Shown: one piece after another, positions 1-10,754 of the stretch
Layout: each line of letters begins with the position of its first letter
Numbering within the stretch: the first letter of the stretch is position 1
Assembly: GCF_014203045.1 (NCBI RefSeq)
Contig: NZ_JACHIF010000013.1
Span: forward strand, 62,001 to 126,000
DNA: 64,000 nt
Reading direction: 5' to 3'
Origin: Prosthecobacter dejongeii
GTDB lineage: Bacteria > Verrucomicrobiota > Verrucomicrobiia > Verrucomicrobiales > Verrucomicrobiaceae
Notes under the pieces: generated by a model
Told to the model about the DNA's origin: nothing
The model's input: the letters and a program-made list of their open reading frames with translations, nothing else
The model's database searches: none
Translations under genes and position numbers: made by a program

Positions 1-228
1 TTTCATCATGGTGAAATCCTCGTCAGTGCAGACACCGCCCTGCGCCAAGGGGCTGAGCATGGCCAGACGCTGAATGAAGAACTGGCCCTCTATCTGATTC
101 ATGGTCTGATGCACCTGGGCGGGTGGGATGATCACGAGGCGGAGGAAGCGGCTGAAATGACACGCCGTCAGGAAGCGATTCACCGCCGTGTTTTGAGCGA
201 AATTCCCCGTCTTGGCAAGAGCGCGTAG
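1..228 (+). CDS. ybeY: Endoribonuclease YbeY (16S rRNA maturation), 3' part only
   Basis: The frame is open from the first base and ends at TAG 226-228, giving the last 75 residues of a protein whose start lies outside the window. It contains the UPF0054 metal-binding signature, seen as LIHGLMHLGGWDDHE, with three histidines spaced as in YbeY (HGxxHLxGxDH). YbeY is a cytoplasmic single-strand-specific zinc endoribonuclease involved in 16S rRNA 3' end maturation and ribosome quality control. The usual length is about 150-170 residues, so roughly half is missing. It lies upstream of kdsB in the same direction, separated by 154 bases. Confidence 0.88.
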   Translation, partial: FHHGEILVSADTALRQGAEHGQTLNEELALYLIHGLMHLGGWDDHEAEEAAEMTRRQEAIHRRVLSEIPRLGKSA

Positions 229-273
229 AAAAGCCACTTTTCGTCTGACTTAGAAGCCCGTGGCGGAGAAAAA

Positions 274-297
274 TTCGACTGCCCCTGGGGAGTCGAA
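274..297. repeat. Short inverted repeat downstream of ybeY
   Basis: TTCGACT at 274-280 is the exact reverse complement of AGTCGAA at 291-297, and the interior is itself C-rich then G-rich (CCCC t GGGG), so RNA from here could fold into a stable hairpin. No T-run follows, so it is not a classical terminator. It could be a 3' processing or stabilising structure for ybeY mRNA or a leader structure of kdsB. The function is not determined. Confidence 0.4.
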
Positions 298-382
298 GAA
301 GTGACGCCCTGACATTCGCCATTTCTTTCTTGCACCCTTCCCGCCTCCGCGCCATCTCAGGTGAACCGTCCTGCCACCACCC

Positions 383-2792
<2,410 letters not shown>

Positions 2793-2806
2793 GAAGCTCA
2801 GACCTC

Positions 2807-2839
2807 AAAGGCCATCACGCATGACGTGATGGCCTTTTT
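2807..2839 (+). terminator. Intrinsic terminator after pyrG
   Basis: A perfect 13-bp stem (AAAGGCCATCACG at 2807-2819 with CGTGATGGCCTTT at 2825-2837) encloses a 5-base loop and is followed by further T residues. It ends the kdsB-pyrG unit. Confidence 0.9.
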
Positions 2840-2915
2840 GTTTGGCCAATAACTGTACTTTTGGTTAGCCAGTCTCCTGGCAGAGCCAGAAGGAGTAAGC
2901 AGAAATACCCCAAAT

Positions 2916-4352
2916 TTAAGCCCGACGAGCTGCCACGATCACCTCATCAGCCACACCTTGCAGCATGTCTGTCCAGAGCTTCTCACGGCTTGCCAATTTA
3001 TCTGGAGACCAGCGATTTCCAATGCTGGTGGCATCCAGTAGCACGACCAGATCAGCCTCACGATGCTGAGTGATGAGGACCTGCTTCACATCTTGGACGA
3101 AACGACTTTGCACTTCCTGCTCGGGCGTAGTGGCCAAATTGAAAATCACCACCGCTTTGCTCCCACTGGGTTTCCAGGAAGCCACAAAATCATCTTCATC
3201 CCCCAAAGGGATGTGGATCATGTCAGGCTCAATCATGGCGCCAAAACGTTCCCGTACCCCGCGAGCCCAGACTTCGCGATGCATGGGCGTAGCATCCGTG
3301 GCGTGGATCAGCACATGGATCACCTCTTGCCCACCTTCGACTGCACGCAGGGTTCTCTTCAGGTAAGAGCGCCAGCCAAGGCTGCGCACGCGCTTTTGCA
3401 GCACGCTATGAGCACGCCAGACGGCGAGGCCAGCGAGGCCTAAACGCGGCAGGATGATCATGAGAAACAGAGTGCCTGCATACAGATGAATCCAGGGCCG
3501 CGCCACTGCAGGAGCCTGGGCCACCCCACCCGTGCGATGCATCGCCGACAGCTGATCTAAGGGCAGATTCAAATTTAAAACTGAAGACGCAGGGCCAAAA
3601 AGCGCGCCAAAGAACTCTTGAGCCCCTGATTCTAAAAGGAGAGTGCTTTCCCAAACTGCACGGTATTCCTGAGCCCAGCCGCGGGCATACAGCCCAGTGA
3701 TGCTTCCTAGTGCGAGTAGCGCCGCGGCCACGTGCATCCACGCACGCAGGCGACGCTGCAGACGCTCCAGCGCAGGCGCATTGGCCAGGAGACCAAAACG
3801 TTGATCCACGGTCAGTCCCGTGAGGGTTTCGCCTTCTACAGCACTGTCATGCCCCACGGGGGAGACCACTCGCGCCAGCCATTCCAGCCAGGCGCTGCCC
3901 CGGCTAGCACTCGGCGCAGGCCAAAGCTCCCACACTAAAGACACGCCCATGATGATGGCATTCCAGAGCAACAATCCCACCAAAGGCAGCGCCAAGAGAT
4001 TGAACTCCGCGGCTTGCCCCAAGCCCGAAAGAAAGTAACCGATCACCAGAGCAATACCCCACCCTCCTAGAGCCCAGGACCAACGCCCTTGGACGGTCAC
4101 GAGTCGCTCCATCACCCTCACCAAAGAGCCACTCCAGCCAACAACTTCGCGCTCCAACCACTGAGCTCGTTTATGCAAAAAAGTGATCTCGCGGGAGTTA
4201 ATCGGTTCTCCCTTAATCTCATCGGCCGTCAGTCCACCCCGAGTCCGGGCCGTAGCCTCCCGGCGCCTTTCTTCAGAAAGGATGGCCCCGTCGGCATCGC
4301 CTTCTTCAAGGGCCCGCCAGCGTAGGATGCTCTGCCAGTCATTCCAGTCCAT
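2916..4352 (-). CDS. DUF2868-like integral membrane protein
   Basis: A 478-residue protein with a soluble N-terminal region (about 1-95) rich in charged residues, a hydrophobic pair around 100-150, further membrane segments around 205-230 and 290-320, and a soluble C-terminal alpha/beta region (about 345-478). The C-terminal part has the patterns VHVLIHATDATP, KAVVIFNLATTPEQE and DLVVLLDATSIG, which look like a nucleotide-binding-like fold without a Walker A motif. The arrangement resembles DUF2868 proteins, which in proteobacteria are often encoded beside a DUF3482 GTPase. No such GTPase is seen here. The ATG at 4352 is followed directly by the D/W-rich N-terminus. The function is unknown. 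The dciA-like gene is 11 bases upstream in the same direction, so the two are probably co-transcribed. Confidence 0.65.
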   Translation of the reverse strand: MDWNDWQSILRWRALEEGDADGAILSEERRREATARTRGGLTADEIKGEPINSREITFLHKRAQWLEREVVGWSGSLVRVMERLVTVQGRWSWALGGWGIALVIGYFLSGLGQAAEFNLLALPLVGLLLWNAIIMGVSLVWELWPAPSASRGSAWLEWLARVVSPVGHDSAVEGETLTGLTVDQRFGLLANAPALERLQRRLRAWMHVAAALLALGSITGLYARGWAQEYRAVWESTLLLESGAQEFFGALFGPASSVLNLNLPLDQLSAMHRTGGVAQAPAVARPWIHLYAGTLFLMIILPRLGLAGLAVWRAHSVLQKRVRSLGWRSYLKRTLRAVEGGQEVIHVLIHATDATPMHREVWARGVRERFGAMIEPDMIHIPLGDEDDFVASWKPSGSKAVVIFNLATTPEQEVQSRFVQDVKQVLITQHREADLVVLLDATSIGNRWSPDKLASREKLWTDMLQGVADEVIVAARRA

Positions 4353-4363
4353 GCACGTTCACT

Positions 4364-4741
4364 TCAGCCATGTTTCAGTCTTACATCTTTGATGCCAGAG
4401 TTTTTCAGCGTCTCCTTCAGCCGTTTTAAGATGCGCGGGCGCTCCATCATCAGCGCATGATGGACGGTGGGCTGTAAAACGCGCACCATCAGCACCCCAC
4501 GCTGAATCGAGTCTGGACGTGAATGCTGGTAAAGAAAGTCGCCCACGATCTCTTTCCAAGCTCCCAGCACTTCCTCCAGCTTCATCCGCTCACCGATTCC
4601 TGCTTGCGAAACGATCGGCCCGATGAGGTCGGCCACAGACTTGAGCGGTAAGTCTATGATCGGACCTCCATCCATCCCACGCCACGCCGAGATGAGGGCG
4701 TGCCTGCGGCGCTGGGAAGCGGTGGGGAGGCGATTGGACAT
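4364..4741 (-). CDS. DUF721/DciA-like protein (possible replicative-helicase loader)
   Basis: A 125-residue protein whose central part (VLGAWKEIVGDFLYQHSRPDS, then VLMVRVLQPTVHHAL) matches the DUF721 pattern of an A/V-W-x-x-I/V-V-G motif followed by a short beta-rich core. DciA proteins of this family bind DnaB helicase in bacteria lacking DnaC or DnaI; a role in replication here is inferred from that. The open frame extends to 4825, but the ATG at 4741 has AGGGG just upstream, and the additional 28 residues look non-coding, so 4741 was chosen. It is divergent from secA. Confidence 0.65.
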   Translation of the reverse strand: MSNRLPTASQRRRHALISAWRGMDGGPIIDLPLKSVADLIGPIVSQAGIGERMKLEEVLGAWKEIVGDFLYQHSRPDSIQRGVLMVRVLQPTVHHALMMERPRILKRLKETLKNSGIKDVRLKHG

Positions 4742-5077
4742 ACCCCTAAAGATGTGTGGGAGTGCTAGGAAATGCGAGTGAGAAATGCATGCTCGGCAAT
4801 GTTTCATAGGGCCCCACAATCCCACATCCAGCGCCGCATCGAGGCCCGATTAGCTAAATCATTCAACCCTATGTTCAGACTCAAAGCTCCCGTCTTCCTT
4901 TTCGTCAACATGCCGAGCAAGCATCCAAAACGTCCAATTTCTCATAGAAGTGCCTTTTTTGACCTCAGCGAAGCCCACCCTCCCTACTTGCCAAGTCGCG
5001 CATCCTCTCCAAAGTAATTAGCCCGACCGCCACGCCCCTTTGTGACGCGGCGGTCTTTCTGTCATTCCCTTTCTGTT
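4742..5077. other. Intergenic region and secA leader with hairpin
   Basis: This 336-base divergent spacer should hold promoters for the dciA-like gene and for secA. The only clear structure is GACCGCC (5025-5031) pairing with GGCGGTC (5049-5055), followed by TTTCT, 23 bases before the secA start. It could be an attenuator or leader stem. An open frame at 4772-5017 has no protein-like character and was not called. Confidence 0.4.
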
Positions 5078-8000
5078 ATGTTCGAGTGGATCATCAAAAA
5101 AATCATCGGCACCAAAAACCAGCGCACTGTGAAGCGCTTGCAACCGGTTGTGGCCGAGATCAACCGCATCGAAGCCCAGCTTCAAAACGAATCCGATGAG
5201 GTTTTGCGTGAGCGTTGCGCCAAGTGGAAAGCCCAGTTCCGTGCCTTTCATACGCCTCATTTCTTGGGGGGGGTTTCATTGCGTATTGCCGATGAAGAAA
5301 CCGTCGAAGCTTGCCTGCGTCATGTGGAAGGTTACTTCACCGCACTGAAGCCCCACTTCCCTTCTCTGGATGGCAGCTACCTCGCCGAGAGCGCTTGGAG
5401 CGGTGCTTCTATTGAAGATAAAAAAGCCCGTATTGATAAGGCGCGTGATGCCTGGAATGAGATCCAGCCGAAGTTTGCGAACATCATTTCAAAGATCCTC
5501 AATGACATCCTTCCGGAAGTCTATGCAGTGGTGAAGAATGCCGCCCGCCGCCTTGTCGGTCAGGAGCACATCGTCTGTGACACGCCGCTGAAGTGGAACA
5601 TGGTTCACTTTGATGTCCAGCTCATTGGCGGCATTGCCCTGCATCGCGGGATGATTGCCGAAATGGCCACCGGTGAGGGCAAGACCCTTGTGGGCACCCT
5701 GCCAGTCGCACTGAATGCACTCACGGGCCGTGGTGTGCACGTCATCACCGTCAATGATTACCTCGCCCGCCGTGACTCGGAGTGGATGGGTTATCTCTAC
5801 AAGTTCCTAGGCCTTACTGTGGGCTGCATCCAGAATGACCAGCCGAGCCACATCCGCCGCGACCAGTATCAGTGTGACATCACCTACGGGGTAAACAGCG
5901 AGTTCGGCTTCGACTACCTGCGTGACAACGGCATGGCCTCCAGCAAGGAGCAGCAGGTGCAGCGCGGCCACTACTTCGCCATCGTGGATGAGGTGGACTC
6001 CGTGCTCATTGATGAAGCACGCACACCTCTCATCATCAGCGGTCCTGTGGCTGGAGCGGAAAGCACGCACCAGTATGAGCGCTACAAACCGCTGGTCGAA
6101 CAGTTGGTTAGACGCCAGAATACACTTTGCAACAGCCTAGTTACTGAGGCTAAAGAAGACGCCAAAAAAGGCGAGCTGGATGTGGCAGGGCGGAAGCTAT
6201 ACCAGTGCCGTCTGGGCCAGCCGAAAAACCGCGCGCTGATGCGCTGCATGGAAGATCCTGAGCTGCGCCGCGCCCTGGAAAAGGCTGAGCTGAAGATGTA
6301 TGAGGATACCCAGAAGAAGGACCTCTTTGAACTCAAAGAAGGTCTCTACTTCTCCATCGAAGAAAAGAGTCATGACGCTGACCTCAGCGAAAAAGGCCGC
6401 AACTTCCTCAGCCCTGACGAGCCGGACGCCTTTGTGCTGCCTGATCTAGCCACCCTGTATTCTGAAATTGATGGTGATGCCTCCCTAACGGAAGCCCAGA
6501 AAATCCAGAAAAAGAATGAACTGCAGGACCGTCTTTCCCACCAGGGTCAGCGCATCCACCAGATCAGCCAGCTCCTTCGGGCCTATTGTCTCTATGAGAA
6601 GGACGTGGAATACGTCGTCGAAGAGAACAAAGTCGTCATCGTGGATGAGCAGACGGGCCGCAAGATGGCGGGCCGCCGCTGGAGCGATGGCCTCCATCAG
6701 GCTGTGGAAGCCAAGGAAGGTGTGCAGATTGATGCCGAGACTCAGACCCTGGCCACCATCACGATTCAGAACTACTTCCGCCTTTATGAAAAGCTGGGCG
6801 GCATGACCGGTACTGCTGAAACGGACGCATCCGAATTCCATGACATCTATGGCCTGGACGTGCTGACGATCCCGACCAACCGAATCGTGAAGCGCCTGGA
6901 TCAGAACGACAGCATCTACAAGACGCGTCGTGAGAAGTACAATGCGGTGATCGAAATGATCCGCGAACGCCATGCCAAGGGCCAGCCTCTCCTGGTGGGC
7001 ACCGCCAGTGTGGAAGCTTCTGAAACTGTCAGCCGCATGCTGAAGCTGCAGAAGATTCCTCATGCGGTCTTGAATGCGAAGTATCACCGTCAGGAGGCCG
7101 AAATCGTCGCCCGTGCCGGTCAAAAAGGTTCCGTAACCATCTCCACCAACATGGCGGGTCGTGGCACCGATATTAAGTTGGGCGAAGGTGTGTCTGAACT
7201 GGGCGGCCTGATGGTGCTGGCCACGGAGCGTCACGAATCCCGCCGGGTGGATCGCCAGCTTCGCGGTCGCTGCGCACGTCAAGGTGACCCTGGTGAGAGC
7301 AAGTTTTTCCTCAGCTTTGAGGATGAACTGATGCGCAACTTCGGCGCGGCTGACCGCATGACCAAGATCATGGAACGCTTTGGCATGGCTGAAGGTGAAG
7401 AGCTTCAGCATCCTTGGTTAAACCGCTCCGTCGAAACCGCCCAGAAACGCGTGGAACAGCGTAACTACACCTGGCGCAAGCGCGTGCTGGAATACGATGA
7501 TGTGATGAACCAGCAGCGCGAAGTCATCTATGAATGGCGCAACGATGTGCTGGACAGCAATGACCCACGCCTGCTCATCAATGAAGCCGTTGAAAAAGGT
7601 CTCAAAGAACGTCTGGAAGAATTCCTGCCAAAAGAACGCGGCAGCGACATGGAGCCAGACTATGAGAACCTGCTCCAGTGGGTGAATACCACCTTCCCGA
7701 TCGGTCTGCGCGACTTTGATGACGAGTTCAAAGCTCTCGATTTCGAAGCTCAATATGTTTGGCTGAAGGACAAAATCTTCGGTGCCTACGATCTCAAAGT
7801 TAGCGGTGCCAACCCACAAGCTCTGCAAGAGATCGAGAAGATGATTCTGCTCAATGCCATCGACCGTCTCTGGCAGGAACATCTGTATGCATTGGACGCT
7901 CTCAAGGAAGGTATCAGTCTGCGCAGTTATGGGCAGAAGGATCCGCTCATTGAATTCAAGCAAGAAGCCTTCACCATTTTCGCTGAATTGATGCGCAACA

Positions 8001-8332
8001 TCAATGGTGAGGTCCTGGGAAATCTCTTCCGCAGCACTCAGCAGTTAGCTGCCTTTGAGCAATTTCTGGCCCAGATCGCCATGATGCAGCAGCAGCAAGG
8101 CAATGGCATCCAGATTCAAGATGGAAACCTTGTCCTTCAACCTCAGGCACGCCCCGCACCAGAACCTGAACCCGAAAAGCCAAAGCCCCATAACCCCAGT
8201 TCTGATGGGCCTAAGCTGATCCTGCCTGGCATGGTCCCGCAAAAGAAGCCCCTTTCTAACGCAGGTCGCAATGACTCCTGCCCCTGTGGCAGTGGCAAAA
8301 AGTTCAAAAACTGCTGCGGACGACTGGCGTAA
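5078..8332 (+). CDS. secA: Protein translocase ATPase SecA (long form)
   Basis: SecA is the motor of the general secretion pathway, pushing unfolded preproteins through SecYEG at the inner membrane. At 1084 residues it is clearly longer than the E. coli protein (901). Walker A (MATGEGKT) is at about residues 196-203, some 90 residues later than in E. coli, because of an insertion between about 60 and 150. A second expanded region lies between about 325 and 480. The DEAD-like VDEVDSVLIDEARTPL, TNMAGRGTDIKLGEG and RQLRGRCARQGDPG motifs are intact. The C-terminus carries the SEC-C zinc motif (CPCGSGKKFKNCC) that binds SecB or ribosomes. The ATG at 5078 (MFEWIIKK) was preferred to 5042 because homologues start just before the first amphipathic helix. 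Confidence 0.97.
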   Translation: MFEWIIKKIIGTKNQRTVKRLQPVVAEINRIEAQLQNESDEVLRERCAKWKAQFRAFHTPHFLGGVSLRIADEETVEACLRHVEGYFTALKPHFPSLDGSYLAESAWSGASIEDKKARIDKARDAWNEIQPKFANIISKILNDILPEVYAVVKNAARRLVGQEHIVCDTPLKWNMVHFDVQLIGGIALHRGMIAEMATGEGKTLVGTLPVALNALTGRGVHVITVNDYLARRDSEWMGYLYKFLGLTVGCIQNDQPSHIRRDQYQCDITYGVNSEFGFDYLRDNGMASSKEQQVQRGHYFAIVDEVDSVLIDEARTPLIISGPVAGAESTHQYERYKPLVEQLVRRQNTLCNSLVTEAKEDAKKGELDVAGRKLYQCRLGQPKNRALMRCMEDPELRRALEKAELKMYEDTQKKDLFELKEGLYFSIEEKSHDADLSEKGRNFLSPDEPDAFVLPDLATLYSEIDGDASLTEAQKIQKKNELQDRLSHQGQRIHQISQLLRAYCLYEKDVEYVVEENKVVIVDEQTGRKMAGRRWSDGLHQAVEAKEGVQIDAETQTLATITIQNYFRLYEKLGGMTGTAETDASEFHDIYGLDVLTIPTNRIVKRLDQNDSIYKTRREKYNAVIEMIRERHAKGQPLLVGTASVEASETVSRMLKLQKIPHAVLNAKYHRQEAEIVARAGQKGSVTISTNMAGRGTDIKLGEGVSELGGLMVLATERHESRRVDRQLRGRCARQGDPGESKFFLSFEDELMRNFGAADRMTKIMERFGMAEGEELQHPWLNRSVETAQKRVEQRNYTWRKRVLEYDDVMNQQREVIYEWRNDVLDSNDPRLLINEAVEKGLKERLEEFLPKERGSDMEPDYENLLQWVNTTFPIGLRDFDDEFKALDFEAQYVWLKDKIFGAYDLKVSGANPQALQEIEKMILLNAIDRLWQEHLYALDALKEGISLRSYGQKDPLIEFKQEAFTIFAELMRNINGEVLGNLFRSTQQLAAFEQFLAQIAMMQQQQGNGIQIQDGNLVLQPQARPAPEPEPEKPKPHNPSSDGPKLILPGMVPQKKPLSNAGRNDSCPCGSGKKFKNCCGRLA

Positions 8333-8367
8333 TCTCTTCACGCCACCCGTTCCCTCAATCTCTCACC

Positions 8368-8850
8368 ATGAACGAAGAAACCCTACAGTCCGCCCTATCC
8401 AATCCGCAAAACCTTGGCGAGATGCCCGATGCGGATGCGGTAGGGACTGTCGGTTCCCCCGACTGTGGAGACATGGTGCGCATGTGGCTGAAGTACAAGG
8501 AAAAGGACGGCAAGAAAGTGATTGATAAGGCTAGCTTCCAAAGCTTCGGCTGCCAGACGGCCATCGCCGTAGCCAGTCTGGCCACGGAATTGATCCGTGG
8601 GAAAACCAAGGAAGAAGCTCTGCAAATGAGCGCCGCAGAACTCAGTGCGCCCCTCGGGGCTCTGCCGCCTATGAAGATTCATTGTGGTCAAATGGTGGAA
8701 GGGGCTCTGAAAGCTGCGCTCGAAGCAGACTCAGTTACAGCACCCGCACCCGTGAGCACGCCTGTGAATTTCGGAAGCCCTACCCTAATGGATAGTTTGG
8801 CTGCGGCTGGGAAGAGTGCGGGGAAGATCAAGATCGTGCTGCAAGAGTAG
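8368..8850 (+). CDS. NifU/IscU-type iron-sulfur cluster scaffold protein
   Basis: A 160-residue protein with a NifU_N domain. The three expected cysteines are in SPDCGDM (about residue 31), FGCQTAIA (about 58) and IHCGQM (about 108), together with the Asp beside the first Cys. These residues hold nascent [2Fe-2S] clusters built with a cysteine desulfurase. After the domain comes an Ala/Pro/Thr linker (about 122-140) and a short C-terminal stretch (FGSPTLMDSLAAAGKSAGKI) not usual for IscU. No iscS, sufS or Nfu gene is adjacent. It follows secA after 35 bases and may be read through from it. Confidence 0.85.
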   Translation: MNEETLQSALSNPQNLGEMPDADAVGTVGSPDCGDMVRMWLKYKEKDGKKVIDKASFQSFGCQTAIAVASLATELIRGKTKEEALQMSAAELSAPLGALPPMKIHCGQMVEGALKAALEADSVTAPAPVSTPVNFGSPTLMDSLAAAGKSAGKIKIVLQE

Positions 8851-9235
8851 CAGCTTCGTTCTCTGAAACCACGCTGCCACACCTCATAGCCCTGATAGGA
8901 CATGCACTTTGCAAAGGGCATTGTGATTGATGTTTCGCAGAACGCATTCTTCAAAACTGATTTGAAACTGCAGCTCCGTCTTCAAGATAGGTGTCCGAAA
9001 AGCGGCGTCGGGATTGGCCGATTGGTGCCCGCCACATGCGGGACTTGGCTGTTATCATCAAGATAGCAGCCTGTGCTCTTGCTTTGGCACTCATCCCACT
9101 TCACCCGCCTTTTCAATCGGCTCCTCTTTTTGGAAGCCGGTCCAACGCCAAATAAACAGAGTCGGGAGTGAAACTAAAGACGGGGCACGGTTTGTGCATG
9201 GCGAGGTGAGTCTGCTTCTGACCTCATCTCCTCCC
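8851..9235. other. Intergenic region before the LpxR-like gene
   Basis: 385 bases without a convincing gene. A short stem CCCGC-cacat-GCGGG lies near 9028-9043, and a 10-base palindrome CTTTGCAAAG near 8909. The frame of the downstream gene is open back to 9014, but the N-terminal extension is not protein-like. It presumably contains the promoter of the LpxR-like gene. Confidence 0.4.
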
Positions 9236-10255
9236 ATGAAACCTTTACTTTACCTCCTGACAGCTTGTTTGCTGCCCGTCGCCGCACAGGCTCAAGACAT
9301 TGATCCAAATCGCTATGGAACTCTGACTTTCTACTTCGAAAATGATTTGTTCGGTAACACCGATGCGAATTACACCAATGGAGCGCGCATCGGCTGGAGT
9401 TCCCCCAATCTTAAAAAGTTTGGCGATGATCCCACATTAGGACAGATGGCAGGCTATTTTGATGGTTTTGGCACGGATACCTATGAGCGAAATGTCGCCA
9501 TTACCCTGGGACAGAGCATGTTTACGCCGATGGATACGGATGCCAGGGATCTGGTCAAAGATCAGCGCCCCTACGCAGGCTGGTTGTATGTCGGTATGGG
9601 ATTGATCTGGAAAAACGAACGCGTTAAAAATTCTCTCGTTTTTAACGTAGGCGTCGTCGGGCCTTGGTCCTACGCTGAGGAAACTCAGCGCCTTGTTCAC
9701 GAAGCGCGAGACATTGATTATCCTCAGGGATGGGACAATCAGTTAGGCAACGAAATCGGGGTTAACATCTCTTATGAACGCATGTGGCGCATTCGTGACC
9801 GCCGTGACAACCACGGCTTCGACTGGGATATCCTGCCTTATGCGGGTGCTACTTTAGGCAATGTCATGACTCACGCGACCGTCGGCACCGAAGTTCGTTT
9901 TGGTTACAACCTTCCCGATGACTTTGGCACCGGAGCGATCACTGAAGCGGCGACCACACCGACAGCCCTAGAAAATCCCTACACCTCCAAATCGTGGGCC
10001 AATCGCCTAGGTTTTCACTTTTTCATCCGTGGTGAAGGCCGTGCTGTAGCACGCAATATCTTCCTGGATGGCAACACCTTCCGTGACAGCCATTCTGTGG
10101 ATAAATACCCTCTGGTCGCTGACCTCTCCGCAGGCTTTGCGGTGAATTGGAAAAACACCAAACTCAGCTACGCCTACATTTATCGTACCCGCGAATATCG
10201 CGGTCAGGATGAAGGGCAGATTTTTGGATCTATCACGCTGAGCTTCAATTTCTAA
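9236..10255 (+). CDS. LpxR-family outer-membrane lipid A deacylase-like protein (DUF2219)
   Basis: 339 residues with a cleavable signal peptide (MKPLLYLLTACLLPVAAQA, then QD). The mature protein starts with the family hallmark F-x-E-N-D (YFENDLFG) followed by TDANYTNG, and it keeps the DQRPYAGW segment, as in LpxR. The rest is alternating aromatic/polar beta-strands ending in a C-terminal Phe (SITLSFNF), typical of an outer-membrane beta-barrel. LpxR removes the 3'-acyloxyacyl chain of lipid A. Whether that activity is retained is an inference from the motif. The ATG at 9236 begins the signal peptide. It is convergent with the next gene and shares a terminator stem with it. Confidence 0.85.
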   Translation: MKPLLYLLTACLLPVAAQAQDIDPNRYGTLTFYFENDLFGNTDANYTNGARIGWSSPNLKKFGDDPTLGQMAGYFDGFGTDTYERNVAITLGQSMFTPMDTDARDLVKDQRPYAGWLYVGMGLIWKNERVKNSLVFNVGVVGPWSYAEETQRLVHEARDIDYPQGWDNQLGNEIGVNISYERMWRIRDRRDNHGFDWDILPYAGATLGNVMTHATVGTEVRFGYNLPDDFGTGAITEAATTPTALENPYTSKSWANRLGFHFFIRGEGRAVARNIFLDGNTFRDSHSVDKYPLVADLSAGFAVNWKNTKLSYAYIYRTREYRGQDEGQIFGSITLSFNF

Positions 10256-10278
10256 GGCTACCTCTAGCTCTAGATTTT

Positions 10279-10312
10279 AAAGAAGGATGGACCGCGAGGT
10301 TCATCCTTCTTT
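10279..10312. terminator. Terminator between convergent genes
   Basis: AAAGAAGGATG (10279-10289) pairs perfectly with CATCCTTCTTT (10302-10312) around a 12-base loop. The stem begins and ends with A- and T-tracts and so could work in both directions. The stop codon of the minus-strand gene (10301-10303) lies inside its right arm. Confidence 0.8.
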
Positions 10313-10750
10313 CGTTTCAGGCGTCAGCACCTCAGTCATCGTGTTGGGTTTTAGCACTACTTTTCCCGCATCTGCGACCATGACTGAAACGAGCCCTGCT
10401 AACCAAGCTGCGAGCAGACCACTGAACGGCTCAAATAAAATGCCCATCCAGGCCAGCGTCACCGTCAGGCTCAAGGTTAAATAGGTCAGCCCACATAGGA
10501 AGGTAAACTTTTGCCATAAAGCCCGCATTTCTAGACCCGCCCAGGCACTGATGAAAGCAAACAGGGTGTAATAACCATACTGCAAAATGAGGCTCGTTTT
10601 CACTCCTCCTTCGGGTAACACCAAAAGACGTGGCAGCTGCTTTTCCAACCATAAGGCCAATTCAGGAAACAGACCGAACTGATAGAGAGCCAAAATTGGC
10701 ACACAGACCAGGATGCCGATGAACATGAGGGTGACTCGATTGCGATCCAT
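10301..10750 (-). CDS. Small integral membrane protein of unknown function
   Basis: 149 residues with three or four predicted transmembrane segments: about 8-26 (FIGILVCVPILALYQFGLF), 55-75 (LQYGYYTLFAFISAWAGLE), 82-105 and 108-130. It ends in a short polar tail (TEVLTPETKEG). No domain is recognised. It begins only four bases after the stop of the ClpX-like gene, so the two are almost certainly translated from one message. It may act with that unfoldase, for example as a membrane substrate or anchor, but nothing in the sequence proves this. Confidence 0.7.
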   Translation of the reverse strand: MDRNRVTLMFIGILVCVPILALYQFGLFPELALWLEKQLPRLLVLPEGGVKTSLILQYGYYTLFAFISAWAGLEMRALWQKFTFLCGLTYLTLSLTVTLAWMGILFEPFSGLLAAWLAGLVSVMVADAGKVVLKPNTMTEVLTPETKEG

Positions 10751-10754
10751 AAAA

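Noticed and set aside
4772..5017. 81-codon plus-strand frame before secA, followed by a hairpin with T residues
   Set aside because: Composition is not protein-like, no ribosome binding site is seen, and the hairpin sits naturally in the secA leader.
6485..7411. 308-codon minus-strand frame inside secA
   Set aside because: Shadow of secA; no domain or signal and improbable composition.
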